Origin: Dimargaris cristalligena
Lineage: Eukaryota; Kickxellomycota; Dimargaritomycetes; Dimargaritales; Dimargaritaceae
DNA: 64,000 bases
Reading direction: 5' to 3'
Assembly: GCA_027576995.1 (NCBI GenBank)
Contig: JANBQC010000004.1
Span: forward strand, 62,001-126,000
Shown: piece by piece, positions 1-10,049 of the stretch
Layout of the letters: every line of letters begins with the position of its first letter
How positions within the stretch are numbered: position 1 is the first letter of the stretch
The notes under the pieces: generated by a model
What the model was told of the DNA's origin: nothing
Databases searched by the model: none
Seen by the model: only the letters and a program-made list of their open reading frames with translations
Translations under genes and position numbers: made by a program

Positions 1-2134
1 GCGACAACGGGGATGAGGCGCGGCCCTCCGATTTATCACTGGTACGTTTCACCGGTGGCTGGACAGCGGTCGTACCGGTGGTGGTGGTAGTAGTAGGCGT
101 AGCAGCCACGGGTTCCTTCTCCTGGATGTAGATCCATTTCTTGAGGGGCTTGTGCTTGGGCACCGGTTTAAAGTAATACTGGTTATCTTTGAGGGTACAC
201 CGCCGGGCGGTACGCACTAAGCCCTCGTAACTCTCCTGACGACCGGAATCGCTATCCTTGTGGGGCTCGTAGTACCACAAGTCATCAGCAATGCGGTTCG
301 ATGCGTCCTTGCTGTGGCGCACCACCCGGCCGAAGCAGGGATGGTCGACCATCAATGAACGGATACGACCCTTCCAGCCCTGCTCTACGGACGGCTTGGA
401 AGGATCCTCGCTCACCAGCTGGGGATGGCTAAGGGTGAGGGCATGGAAGATATCGGCCACCGTGTGGGATCGCTTGGCCGAGAATACCATGGTGTCGATC
501 ACCAAGGGTAACAAGCCAGCCTGGTCTAACGGGGACAAACTCGGCTTGGGTTTGGCTGGGGATTTGGACTTGGACTTGGGCCGGTTATATTTAGTGGGAC
601 TCTGGGGGCTCGGGATGGAAGGGGGACTCTGCGGGGTTAGGTCAGAGGAAACAGGCAATGCCACAACCGGGGAAGTCGGCTGGAACGACTTCTCTTCGGG
701 GATGGACACCGTCAGTAGGTTCGCCCTTAAGACCACAGGCTCCGTAGGGGTATCTGGATCGATTTTCAGTCGTTTAACAGACGGCCCATTGCAGTCCTCA
801 TTAGCCCCTTTGACGGCTATAGTAGAATTCACGTCACTCTCCAGGTGCGGTTCAGGTAAGGGAAACTCCGAAACGGGGGAAGGCTGGGACTCCTCAAGGT
901 CGACCAGCGATGGCGAGCAGGCCACGGACGAGAGGCTGCTGTCATCGCACATGAGTGGGGAGAGAAGGGAGGCGGGGGACGAAGGGGGCTCCGGGTCGAC
1001 GGTAGCAGAAGCAGTCAGCGGCACGTCGACGGGATGAATCGAATTGACCGGTGCCTCTTCTTCTACTACTGCCTCCTCCATCTGCTCCGTCACTTCCTCT
1101 TCTACTTCCACTACCTCGGGCACTATCTCCATAACGGAGGGTGGGGCCAAGGGAGAAGGAGGGGGCGGGGAAAGCAGCATCGGGGCACTGACAGGTGACT
1201 GAGTGGATGTAGCCGGGTAGATAAACCGGAACTGGACGCCGACGAAATCCAGCTGCTGCCCGTCCAACAGAGGAATGGTGGTTCCGGCGGGGTAAAGCTG
1301 ACTGTCCACCTTGACCCCATTGCGCCCGGTAATGTCCATAAGATACTGGCTGTAGGACATTGCCGACAACGACAATTCGCTAGAACCCCCGGAAGCCTCA
1401 CTATTTACCTGGGCCGAATGGGAACAGCGGATAGTAGCGTGAACCCGGGACACCTCCCGGTGCTGGCGGGTTAAGTCGAGGGTCGATTTGCGACCTCGGC
1501 CAATAACGATAGGGGCCTGGGGCGAGGATGGGCCCACGATGGTTCCGGTGGTGAGGAACAACGCATGGGATCCGGTTCCCGTTACAGTAGTAGGGACGGC
1601 ACCGGAACGTGCCGGCGATTCGACAGTGGCCGCTGTGGTGGTGGTTGAGTGAGACAATGAGTAGTTGGCGGCGGGTGTGGTCGACGACGGATAGGCGGGG
1701 TCCAGGGTGGAAGAAGAGGCGGTTAGAGTCTCCTTGACGTCATGGAGGGCTAAGGTAGCAGCGTCGTGCGGTTGGTTGGTCGGGTCAGCGTCAGTGGAGT
1801 TCAGAGCCACTTGTAACGGGGAGGCGGGAGTATGGCCGTTATTACGTAACCAGGCGGAGAAGGCATGGGCGGAAGTGGGTAGCGTGGTGGTGTCCTCGCC
1901 GTCACTATCGCAGTGAACCCGAATGTCGGTTTCGGGGACAGCGGGGTCGTCCAAGTCGGATAAATAGGTACTGCGTAGAAGTGGCGAGCTGTTATGAGGG
2001 GTTGGCAGTGTATGGTGGTGGTGACTGGCCGAGGGAGGGCCAGGCAAAAGGGCCGAATTTTGCGACGTATACTTGGTGGGACTAGCCACCAGTTCGTCAA
2101 AGGGTGAAGAACCACGGGCAAAGAACGCGGCCAT
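1..2134 (-). CDS. FHA-domain protein with C-terminal winged-helix-like region (partial, cut by left edge)
   Basis: One uninterrupted frame runs from an ATG at 2134 off the left end, giving about 711 codons and no stop. Residues about 195-305 form a forkhead-associated domain: a GRGRKS strand, the SRVHATI phosphothreonine-binding core and an RNGVKVD turn. FHA domains bind phosphothreonine and are common in nuclear checkpoint and transcription proteins. Residues about 310-520 are acidic, Pro/Ser-rich and look disordered. Residues about 535-670 form a second conserved-looking block with WKGRIRSLM, DDLWYYEP and CTLKDNQYYFKPVPK, which reminds me of the winged-helix region of fungal GDS1-like proteins; this is a recollection, not a search. 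The N-terminus is Ser/Thr/Pro-rich. A role in phospho-dependent transcription is inference. The promoter side carries a GA tract at 2276-2298. Confidence 0.8.
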   Translation of the reverse strand, partial: MAAFFARGSSPFDELVASPTKYTSQNSALLPGPPSASHHHHTLPTPHNSSPLLRSTYLSDLDDPAVPETDIRVHCDSDGEDTTTLPTSAHAFSAWLRNNGHTPASPLQVALNSTDADPTNQPHDAATLALHDVKETLTASSSTLDPAYPSSTTPAANYSLSHSTTTTAATVESPARSGAVPTTVTGTGSHALFLTTGTIVGPSSPQAPIVIGRGRKSTLDLTRQHREVSRVHATIRCSHSAQVNSEASGGSSELSLSAMSYSQYLMDITGRNGVKVDSQLYPAGTTIPLLDGQQLDFVGVQFRFIYPATSTQSPVSAPMLLSPPPPSPLAPPSVMEIVPEVVEVEEEVTEQMEEAVVEEEAPVNSIHPVDVPLTASATVDPEPPSSPASLLSPLMCDDSSLSSVACSPSLVDLEESQPSPVSEFPLPEPHLESDVNSTIAVKGANEDCNGPSVKRLKIDPDTPTEPVVLRANLLTVSIPEEKSFQPTSPVVALPVSSDLTPQSPPSIPSPQSPTKYNRPKSKSKSPAKPKPSLSPLDQAGLLPLVIDTMVFSAKRSHTVADIFHALTLSHPQLVSEDPSKPSVEQGWKGRIRSLMVDHPCFGRVVRHSKDASNRIADDLWYYEPHKDSDSGRQESYEGLVRTARRCTLKDNQYYFKPVPKHKPLKKWIYIQEKEPVAATPTTTTTTGTTAVQPPVKRTSDKSEGRASSPLS

Positions 2135-2275
2135 CGCAGGCAGAAAATATAAAGGTGATATAGAGAGGCGAGTTCCGAGCAAAAGAAGGCAGAAAATAAG
2201 AGTGGAAAATCAAAGGAATAACCGGAATGCGACAGCAAAAGCGGAAACCAAGTGAGGGGAAGCACGGAATACTCA

Positions 2276-2298
2276 AGAGAGAGAGAGAGAGAGAGAGA
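2276..2298. repeat. (GA)n microsatellite
   Basis: A pure AG dinucleotide run about 140 bases upstream of the FHA-protein start codon. On that gene's sense strand it reads CT and is part of a longer pyrimidine tract. Confidence 0.95.
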
Positions 2299-3238
2299 AA
2301 TATAAGGAGGGTAAAGAGAGAAGAAAGGGAGCAGTACGCGTCCACCATAGAGGGATAGAGATAGGGAGGGGGTTGTGGAACGAGGGGCACAGGGAAAAGG
2401 TGGCGGCCTCCCTCCCTCACTCCGCCTCCCTATCTACCTATACTTCCCTCTCTACACGCAAGGAGAATAACAGCGGTGCGAACGCACACATGTGCATCCG
2501 CGCAGGGCGAGAGAGGGATTATAATAACCAGAGGGCTACTAGGGAAACAGCGAGGCATCAACAACCGCGGGAATCAGCTGCCATCCCTAACTACTACTAC
2601 TTCAACCCCGTATGATCCCGCGCGTTACACCATCTACACCTACACCTACTTACACCGCCTATTCTTCTCGACCCTGACCCCCCATACCTTAATCCATTGA
2701 TACAGGCACCCCTGGCAACCCCACATCAAGTCTACCTCTGCCAAGTAAATGTGGCCCAAGCCTAGCTGTCAATCAACAATCTTCGCCCTTTGCTATTGAC
2801 TATTTACTATACCCCAACTCTATCCCTCTGCCAAGTAAATCTAAACAACCTCACGAAACCCCTGCCATATAATATCCTACAAATACACTCACTGAACTAC
2901 CTGTGTTTACCATCTACACACCTACCATCCCAAAACATAACACGTACACAAACGCGTCGACGCGTCGCGGAATTACACGAAAAATGGGAGCGAGGGCACT
3001 CATTGCCCATCCATCTACACTGTGTAGCTCTTTTGAGAATTTCTCCCCACTATTCGGATACCTAACAAAAAAAACCTTAAAAAAATATAACGTGGATAAG
3101 AGGGTCAAACTAAACCAATTGCCCTAAATGCCCCTCTACTATGTAGTCAAGCCCCCTTCTCATGAAATGACTAACGCACAGGTTGGAATTTTCGCAATAG
3201 CCTACAGGCCAGCCCTCCTTATATACTTATCCAATCTA

Positions 3239-3257
3239 TCATATATATATATATATT
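3239..3257. repeat. (TA)n microsatellite
   Basis: A short TA run about 570 bases downstream of the phosphodiesterase stop codon, probably too far away to be its 3'-processing element. Confidence 0.9.
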
Positions 3258-3828
3258 CTACATCCCTTGGTATTATCCCCATTGAGTCTCCCAGCACAAA
3301 TAGGGTGGCCTTTATAAATTACAGTTGGCCCCATATCGGCTCGAAATGGTGGTACATTCACTTATTCATTCACCATTGGTCATAATAATAGAAGCGAGCC
3401 TTTAAAGTAGTTTATATTACACGCTGATATAAAAGATAATTTTTAACATGCAACCGAAGCGAATTTCAATTCAGAGATAGAGAAAAAAGGAAGAGATACA
3501 GACTGTTTGTTAAAATCATACGGAATAACGTCAATTGTCCGTTGGTGAGGGGTAATAACCGTAAGTATTATAAAAATAGTAAGGTAATACATATAAACAT
3601 GTAGGTGGAGCAAAAAGTGGTATTTTATGTGAGAATTCAGTAAACTGATCAAATTTTAATCTACAGGGGAAAATGAGGCAAGGCGTGAGTTATTATCCCA
3701 GCCCCACAACAGTAACGAAAAAACAAAAACAAATATAAGCCTACGTTTAGGTTTAATTGGAACATCCAACATAATGGTGAATTGACCCCATTATAGCAGC
3801 CTAGTGGAATATGCCCCCCCCCCTCAGC

Positions 3829-5922
3829 CTACGCCACATTTACATTATTAGTAGGATCGCGGCACGTACGGGTGGTAGCTGGTGGTGGGAATGCTTGTTC
3901 TTCTGGCGAGCGAAGCAGAAAGGACACATCAAGAGAGGAGCTACGGCGGTATTTGCGGCTAACTTCTTCGGTTCGAAGGCGGTCAACCGAGTGATTTAAA
4001 TGGTCGAGTTGGGTCGAATTTTGGCGGCTTCTGGAAATGGCATGTAGGATAGCTTGGCGGTTAAGCTCAGGGTCGTCCCGGGCCGCGTGGTAATGGTCGG
4101 TGGCCCCATTACAATTATAGGAAAGTTCCGGGGGATTAGAAAGCTCGGCTGCGGATCCCGGGGCAGGTGGCATCATACCTATCCGGCCTTCGCCAGTGTC
4201 ACTACTATCCAGGGAGCCTGGGCTGCGTTCGAGAGGACAGGTGGCATGGGCCTGGTCAAAGGCGTAGATCCCTGGCTCAATGGTCATCTGATTAAGGTGG
4301 CGCACCTGCCGCCGCTTATTCTTATGCTGGGCCAATTTACGCTGCCACTGCGTCGGGAAACTGCGTTTGTGACTGAAGAAATCTCCCGAATGTCGCCGCC
4401 AGGGGTCGTGCTGCATGGCAATGACAATGGTCCCCGCCGCCACACTGAGGCGGCGGCCGTGCAGGGAACCCGAAACACACGAGTGGGCGACTCGGTTGCC
4501 CGTCCGGATCTGGGTAGTAGGCGCCGACGTAAGCTCCTCGTCGTTCGTAGAGGTGGCCAATACGGCCGGGACCCGGGTTTCTTCCCTGAGCTTCTCCCAG
4601 TGCCGGATGTTGTCGTTGAGAGAGTCGATGACGAATCCGTCCACCGGGAACAAATAGGCTAGTGACTCAAAGAAGGGCTTAACAATATAGTGGGCAAAGT
4701 CCAGGCTGATTTGGCATTGTTCGGTCTGGGTGCGGTCCATACTGGGGGTGATGGGGAAGTTGTGTAGTTTCTCAAGGTCACCTTGCCGGAAGGACTCCTG
4801 AATCATGACGTCTGACCACCGTTTGCACATATCCCAGGGTAAAACCGGGTTAAAAATATCCACGGCGTGAAGGGTTACATTACAGAAAAACAGGCGCTGC
4901 TCGGCATTGAAGTTGACTGGGGTCCCCAAGGAATCCACGGATGATGCCCGAGAAATGGGTGTCGAGAGGTTAGCCACGCCGTCCCTAGCACCACCCTGGG
5001 CCCCGGGTGACGGCGGAGCGGCGTCATCGTCGGAACTGGACTCGCTAGCCTCTAAGGCTGAAGTGACCAGCTCGACCAACTGGTTGCACTGTTCGACCAC
5101 GCGGTAGTGCACAGCCATGTCGGTCATGAGAATCATTTCGGTAATGGAATTCGTCAGGGTGTCCGCGGTCACAGGGGAGTAATTGCGGTTGAGGCCAACC
5201 GGGGAGATGGTAGGCTGGAGATGAACCAGGAGCTGGTGCTTGTCTAGGAGGCGCCGTGTCTCATGACAGGAGTGCTTTTCGAGAATAGAGGCGTCGCCGT
5301 ACTTCTGGGCCAGGTCGGTGTTGGCGTGCTTCTGGTACAGATTGTTAAACCCGGGGTGGCCAATGTCATGACATAGGCCGGCAATGAGCAAGGCGGCCAC
5401 ATCGTAGGAGGTAAGGTAACGCTCCCCACAGAGGGTAGTCAAAACATAGTAGAGCTTGACTACAACGTCGACGGAGTGGTAAAAGGAATGGTAGGGAACA
5501 GTTTGATAGCCCGCAGCCACATCTAAAACGAAGTCCAAAACCTGGCTGTCGGTGATGTTAAGGGTGGTCATAACGTCCATGTGCTCGAATATGGCCAGAA
5601 TGATACCGTAAAGCTCCGGGGTAGAATATACCCAGGCATCAAAGTTTAATTTGACGGTTGGCCATTTCTTCACCAGGTATGTGAGTTTGGTCTGCAGGAT
5701 GACGTAGGGGGAACAGTTCGTAGGTAAAATGATACGGGAAAGATACAAATATGCACAGAGTAGGTGGGAAAAGTTAGTAAAGACAAGTTGCCGACTGGGG
5801 GGGGTGGTGGTTGACAAGGGGTGGGTTAGTAAACGCGTCAAGGTGGAAGTGGGAGTCAAGCTTACCTTTTCGACTGTAATTATGTCTTCGGAAGACAGAT
5901 AATTGTGCCTTAGAAGTAACAT
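3829..5922 (-). CDS. Class I 3',5'-cyclic nucleotide phosphodiesterase
   Basis: The protein hydrolyses cAMP or cGMP and would damp PKA signalling. In the unspliced 697-residue reading the metal-binding HD-superfamily signature is complete: YHSFYHS (about 144-150), CHDIGHPGFNN (about 184-194), and ILMTDMAVH after an acidic linker. The downstream DFAHYIVKPFFESL block matches the end of a class I PDE catalytic domain. The C-terminal 220 residues are basic, low-complexity and family-atypical. The ATG at 5922 is the first in frame. Bases 5692-5865 look like a 174-nt, frame-preserving intron: GTAAGC donor, TACTAAC-type branch sites and CTGCAG acceptor. Removing it joins VEK to TKLTYLV and gives 639 residues, which I prefer. 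A closer acceptor at 5795 breaks the frame. An insertion containing Ser/Asp-rich sequence separates the metal motifs. Confidence 0.9.
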   Translation of the reverse strand: MLLLRHNYLSSEDIITVEKVSLTPTSTLTRLLTHPLSTTTPPSRQLVFTNFSHLLCAYLYLSRIILPTNCSPYVILQTKLTYLVKKWPTVKLNFDAWVYSTPELYGIILAIFEHMDVMTTLNITDSQVLDFVLDVAAGYQTVPYHSFYHSVDVVVKLYYVLTTLCGERYLTSYDVAALLIAGLCHDIGHPGFNNLYQKHANTDLAQKYGDASILEKHSCHETRRLLDKHQLLVHLQPTISPVGLNRNYSPVTADTLTNSITEMILMTDMAVHYRVVEQCNQLVELVTSALEASESSSDDDAAPPSPGAQGGARDGVANLSTPISRASSVDSLGTPVNFNAEQRLFFCNVTLHAVDIFNPVLPWDMCKRWSDVMIQESFRQGDLEKLHNFPITPSMDRTQTEQCQISLDFAHYIVKPFFESLAYLFPVDGFVIDSLNDNIRHWEKLREETRVPAVLATSTNDEELTSAPTTQIRTGNRVAHSCVSGSLHGRRLSVAAGTIVIAMQHDPWRRHSGDFFSHKRSFPTQWQRKLAQHKNKRRQVRHLNQMTIEPGIYAFDQAHATCPLERSPGSLDSSDTGEGRIGMMPPAPGSAAELSNPPELSYNCNGATDHYHAARDDPELNRQAILHAISRSRQNSTQLDHLNHSVDRLRTEEVSRKYRRSSSLDVSFLLRSPEEQAFPPPATTRTCRDPTNNVNVA
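5692..5865 (-). other. Putative 174-nt intron in the phosphodiesterase gene
   Basis: On the minus strand it starts GTAAGC after AAG and ends CTGCAG before ACC. Two TACTAAC-like branch sequences lie inside. Its length is a multiple of three and it has no in-frame stop, so retention would simply add 58 Thr/Leu/Pro-rich residues. Confidence 0.55.
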
Positions 5923-7700
5923 GGTGGTAGCTAGTAAATAAATATATGGGTGGATAGAGTGGTGTGCACAAATGGCCAAGAGGTAAGGGCGATTTACGCG
6001 AGGGTACTTAAGTCGAGAGGCGGGGAAGGGTTGTCATAAATAGCCGACAATAGAGGCGGCCTAGATGATTATGAGAGACGGTGACCCTTGCTGTAACTCA
6101 GTGCTGACAGGAAAGAGGAGGAGCCGTGTGAATAGGAAATAAAAGCGAACCACGCGGCTGCTCCTTGGGTGGTGGGAAGATGTCGCCAAAACAAACCAAA
6201 CGAGACAGGGAGAGAGAGAAAGAGAGAAAGAGGCAAATACACGGCGCCACCACGAGTTGTTGAAGGTACTATATAGTAGAGGGCTATATATGGCACAAAC
6301 CGGTCGGATAAAGGGCAAACGTCAAGATAAGGAAATATATATTATAGCGTTAGGTAGGGTTTGTGGGCCGAGGTAATAATAATAAAACGCGAAGACAGAA
6401 AAACGAAGTTAAGTAGGTAAATGAATATAGTATAGTAAGGAAAATGGGTGTATTAAAAGGGAGAGAGGCGACCGGCGAACTAGAAATATTATACACAACA
6501 GACGTTAGATAAATAAACGCGGCTGGCGGCTTGGGCGGGGCGGTCCAATATAGAGAGAGGAACTGCAACTTACACGTCGTTTGGCGGGTATTTTGGTTGG
6601 ACACCCGAGGCGAGAGAGAACTAGAGGGGGTGGACAAAAAAAGGGAAACGAGACGTAACCAGCCGAAGAGCGACGAATAGGCGAATAGCAAGCAGGTGGT
6701 AGTCGTGTGTCACTTAGCCCCACAGAGCCGATGCTGGACGGACGAATAAAAGCGAGGAGAGTCAAGGGTGCACTGCCAGTAGGAGTAGCACGCAGATGAG
6801 GAGGAGGGGTTTAGGCTTAATAGCGCGCAGGTTAGGGGGAGATGGGCTATAAAATAAGAGACCGCTGGTCAATGGGGACAGATGGAGAGGTGAGTGGGTT
6901 CCAGCGGCGGCGCTCGGGTTTATTATATACACTCGCGTAGTCGAATGAAGGGAGGTGAGCCGGTAGGGTAAACCAGACGGGAGGCGATAAAGAGTAACCC
7001 AGGGTTGGGAGACGATCAGCGACTGGTTGACAGGGTCGCGAATTCCGAAAATGAATTAAGGGAAAGGGGGTTTGGCTAAGTGAAGCGGGGCATAAGAGGG
7101 AGGGACGGGGGGTTAAAAAAAGCCCAGTCGTAGAGGTGGGGTAGAGGAAACGTAAAAGGGTATTAAAACAGCACCTGAGTATAGGGGACTTACAAGGGCA
7201 TATATATATCGACGCCAATCTCCAGCATAACACTGTAGCAATTCTACAGAATCAATTAAAACAGCCACGAGTGGAGCGGCTGAGGGTGGTGGTGGCACTG
7301 GACCCAATTTGTGTGTAGATAGAGAGAGAGGGGGGGGAGGGGGAATATCTCGTCCAACCCAAAGAAATAAAAAAAAATGAAAAACAATAAGGCACGATTA
7401 AACAGGGCCGAAATGAGAGGGAGGCGAGGTATGGTTTGTTGTAAGGGATGACCAAGAATTTACGGATTGTCAGTCAGGGCAGCCACCACATTCAGGCCGA
7501 CAGAGTATAAACGAACGGGGGGGTGAATGAGTGGAATGGGAGGGAGGGGGAGATGATCGCAGAGGAGTAACAAGATGAAAAGCAGTGAGTGTGGGGATAG
7601 ATGTGGTAAGTGGGCAAGCAGTCTAAGTTAGTGGGAAGGGCAAACACAGAGAAAAACGGAGTCAGCCAAGGGTCCCGGTGAGTGAGGATTAGAAATAATA
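5923..7700. other. Purine/pyrimidine-asymmetric region upstream of the phosphodiesterase
   Basis: The plus strand is strongly purine-rich, so the sense strand of the adjoining minus-strand gene is pyrimidine-rich for about 1.7 kb. It contains GA and poly-G runs near 6210-6230 and 7320-7342. Short open frames on the minus strand are Ser/Leu/Pro-rich by-products of this composition. I read it as promoter and 5' leader DNA. Confidence 0.5.
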
Positions 7701-9773
7701 ATGATGCTAGCGAATGGAGTAGTCAACACGTTAAGGATGGGAGAGGCGGCGCTTTATATACGGCCCACGATGCATTCATTGATCGAGACCCCGCCAAGGT
7801 AACAATAAGCAGCAGCATTTGGTGCTTGTGTACCGTGGCGACCACTATCCTAATTACGGTGAGTGGAAGAAGAGGGGGAGGGTCGTTATATGCATCCGGT
7901 ATTATGGGGTCAGTTAAATTGGATATATGCGCATGTATGATGTATGCATAGAATCACATAATGACGCTGAAGGGGGGGACGAGTGGAGTTGTCCCGGAAT
8001 AGGCGCGACGATGGGCCCTGGAACTAATCAGTCCGTAGGGGCCGATCGCACTGGGAGGAAGGGTGGGTTTGACTACTACCGCAACCCTAACGCACTGGCA
8101 GACGGAAGGATAACGGGGTATAGGAGGGAGGTCGTTCCTGCTGGTTTCTTCCGCGCACAAGATGACACAGCACACAATGTGTAACCCCCTAGGGACCACA
8201 CCATGCCATTGTCAAAGGGGCTTGGAGGAATAAAGGAAGAGAGGGGGCCCCTTGATTAATTGTCCACCACATCACCCCTTTTGCCCGCGTTCAACCTATA
8301 CTCCTCTAAGAGTCCCGCGTGGCAGCCGCTTTGGGGTGGCCGTTATTATTATTATTATTATTATTATTGAATGGTGGTGGGTGTATCGTGGAACCGGGAT
8401 GAGGGTAAGGGAGTACTTTGGTTTGATTTAAGGCCGTAGTGTTACGACCTAACCAAGCATGGCCAACCGGGCGGAGTCGGTGGCCTAAAGTGACCTGCAG
8501 CGGAGATTTCAAATCGAATGACGGGGATCTAGCGGTGTCTTTCGATCACTCCCCCCATTGGGGTTAGAATGCCGTGGCGTGGTCATCGATCGCTTGCCAC
8601 GAGACCTCATTTTTTTCATGGGACTAGGGAATTGCCCGCTGGGGATGTGGGGGTTAGTTAACGGGTCAATAGGGGGGTTTGAGACACCCTGAATCTATGG
8701 ATATGGATGCCTCTTGTCGCATGGCCCCTGGGAACGTCAGCCAAGGCACGTCCCTAAACTCCGCAATGCAGAGTAATAATTGATCGTTGCGGAGTGACGA
8801 GGGTAGCCTCTTTATTTAGAGGGCAGCCATTTAACTGGCCCCGCATGTCTTGCATTAGAGATCTCGGGCAGTATGACCAATCCCTTCTCCGCTGGTGTAA
8901 AAGGTGGCCATCACCCCTCTCCTCGTCACCATGTCTATAGGTCAGCTTAATCGTCTGAATGTATGTTATATATACACGAATGTATGGCGACACATTGTCT
9001 CCGCATCCGTTTACATCTCGCCCATCTGTGCTTGGCCTATCTCTGGGCATGGCCTAATGTGGATTGGCCGAGACTCCCCAGGTGATCAAGGTTTGGGCCT
9101 CTTCAACCGCCACTACAGTCGAGTGAATGACTGACCGACCGATCGACAACCACAGATCCCCCTCCCGCCCTGGCCGGTGATTGACCAGGGATGAGTGACC
9201 AAGACCAATACCGTCGAAGGGGGGAGAAGGTGGTCACTCCTTCCTTCCTACTTTCCCCCCGCACATCCCTTGATCCTAGAGTATCGCGGGGATCATCGCC
9301 CTTCACCCCATGAACCATTCAATGCTTTTAGGTTCCCGCTCTATTAAACTCCTATTCAGTCCGAAATGCGGCGAGGTCTGTTCCCGTTCGGGTTGAAATT
9401 AAATTCGGGGACCCTTCGGCTATTTATTCACTAAATAGATGGTGGTGGTGATCCATAGCCAGGGTTTTGGTCCTCCTGCCCCGGACGGCCTTCGAAGCGA
9501 TGGGGTAAGTCACTCGCACTTCACCCCAAGAACCATCCCTGATAAGTGCTCACGTAAACCCCTATTGTGGGCTTCTCTTGTCCCCATTGTCCTTCGCGCC
9601 TGGCTCTGTTCCCCAGAAATGCCCATTGACCAAATATACCCACGGCCTATGGCGTTAGCCGTCCTTATCCACTGGCTCGGATAGTCGGGTCAGTTGTAAA
9701 CGCCCGATTTAGATTTCACGTGGTCGAGCCCCTTACTGCGTTCCACTCTCCTCGCTGGGTTACCATGTTGATA
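7701..9773. other. Intergenic, no gene recognised
   Basis: Mixed-composition DNA with many stops in all frames. A TTA trinucleotide run (ATT repeats) lies at 8342-8370. No coding, tRNA or mobile-element signal was recognised. Confidence 0.6.
8342..8370. repeat. (TTA)n trinucleotide microsatellite
   Basis: About nine uninterrupted TTA units in intergenic DNA. Confidence 0.9.
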
Positions 9774-9911
9774 TGGGAGGAGTTCATTCAGGCTGTATAA
9801 CGCAAAATCCATTGGATGAAGCCAGTATTACTGGTTAAAAGATATTCTCACATATATTCATCCATACACGTATTATGTAAAACCTCATACAGCTGGTTTG
9901 AATTTCTTCCA
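9774..9911 (+). mobile_element. MITE copy A (138 bp, TA target site)
   Basis: It begins TGGGAGGAGTTC and ends GAATTTCTTCCA, and the ends are imperfect inverted repeats of about 27 bp that each contain CTGTAT. It is flanked by TA on both sides. The interior has no open frame, so it is non-autonomous. TA duplication suggests a Tc1/mariner-type transposase, which is an inference from family knowledge. It directly abuts copy B. Confidence 0.85.
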
Positions 9912-9913
9912 TA

Positions 9914-10049
9914 TGGCAGAAGCTCATCCAGGCTGTATAACGAATAATCCATTGGATGAGGTAAATATTACTGGTCATAAGTTATTCTCCCACATATTTT
10001 CCCATACATGTATTGTCAAATCTTATACAGTTGGGTTGAATTTCTTCCA
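9914..10049 (+). mobile_element. MITE copy B (136 bp), abutting copy A
   Basis: Same family and orientation as copy A. It begins TGGCAGAAGCTC, ends GAATTTCTTCCA and is flanked by TA. The TA at 9912-9913 is shared between the two elements, as expected if one inserted into the target duplication of the other. Confidence 0.85.

Larger units (their letters stand above)
2135..3828. other. Intergenic: FHA gene promoter and PDE 3' flank
   Basis: No gene is supported here. On the FHA gene's sense strand 2135-2450 is pyrimidine-rich, with a CT microsatellite at 2276-2298. A (TA)n tract lies at 3239-3257. The remainder is AT-rich and has only short, composition-driven open frames. Confidence 0.7.

Noticed and set aside
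4054..4662. A 202-codon plus-strand frame opposite the phosphodiesterase
   Set aside because: It lies wholly within the antisense of a well-supported catalytic gene and has no recognisable motif.
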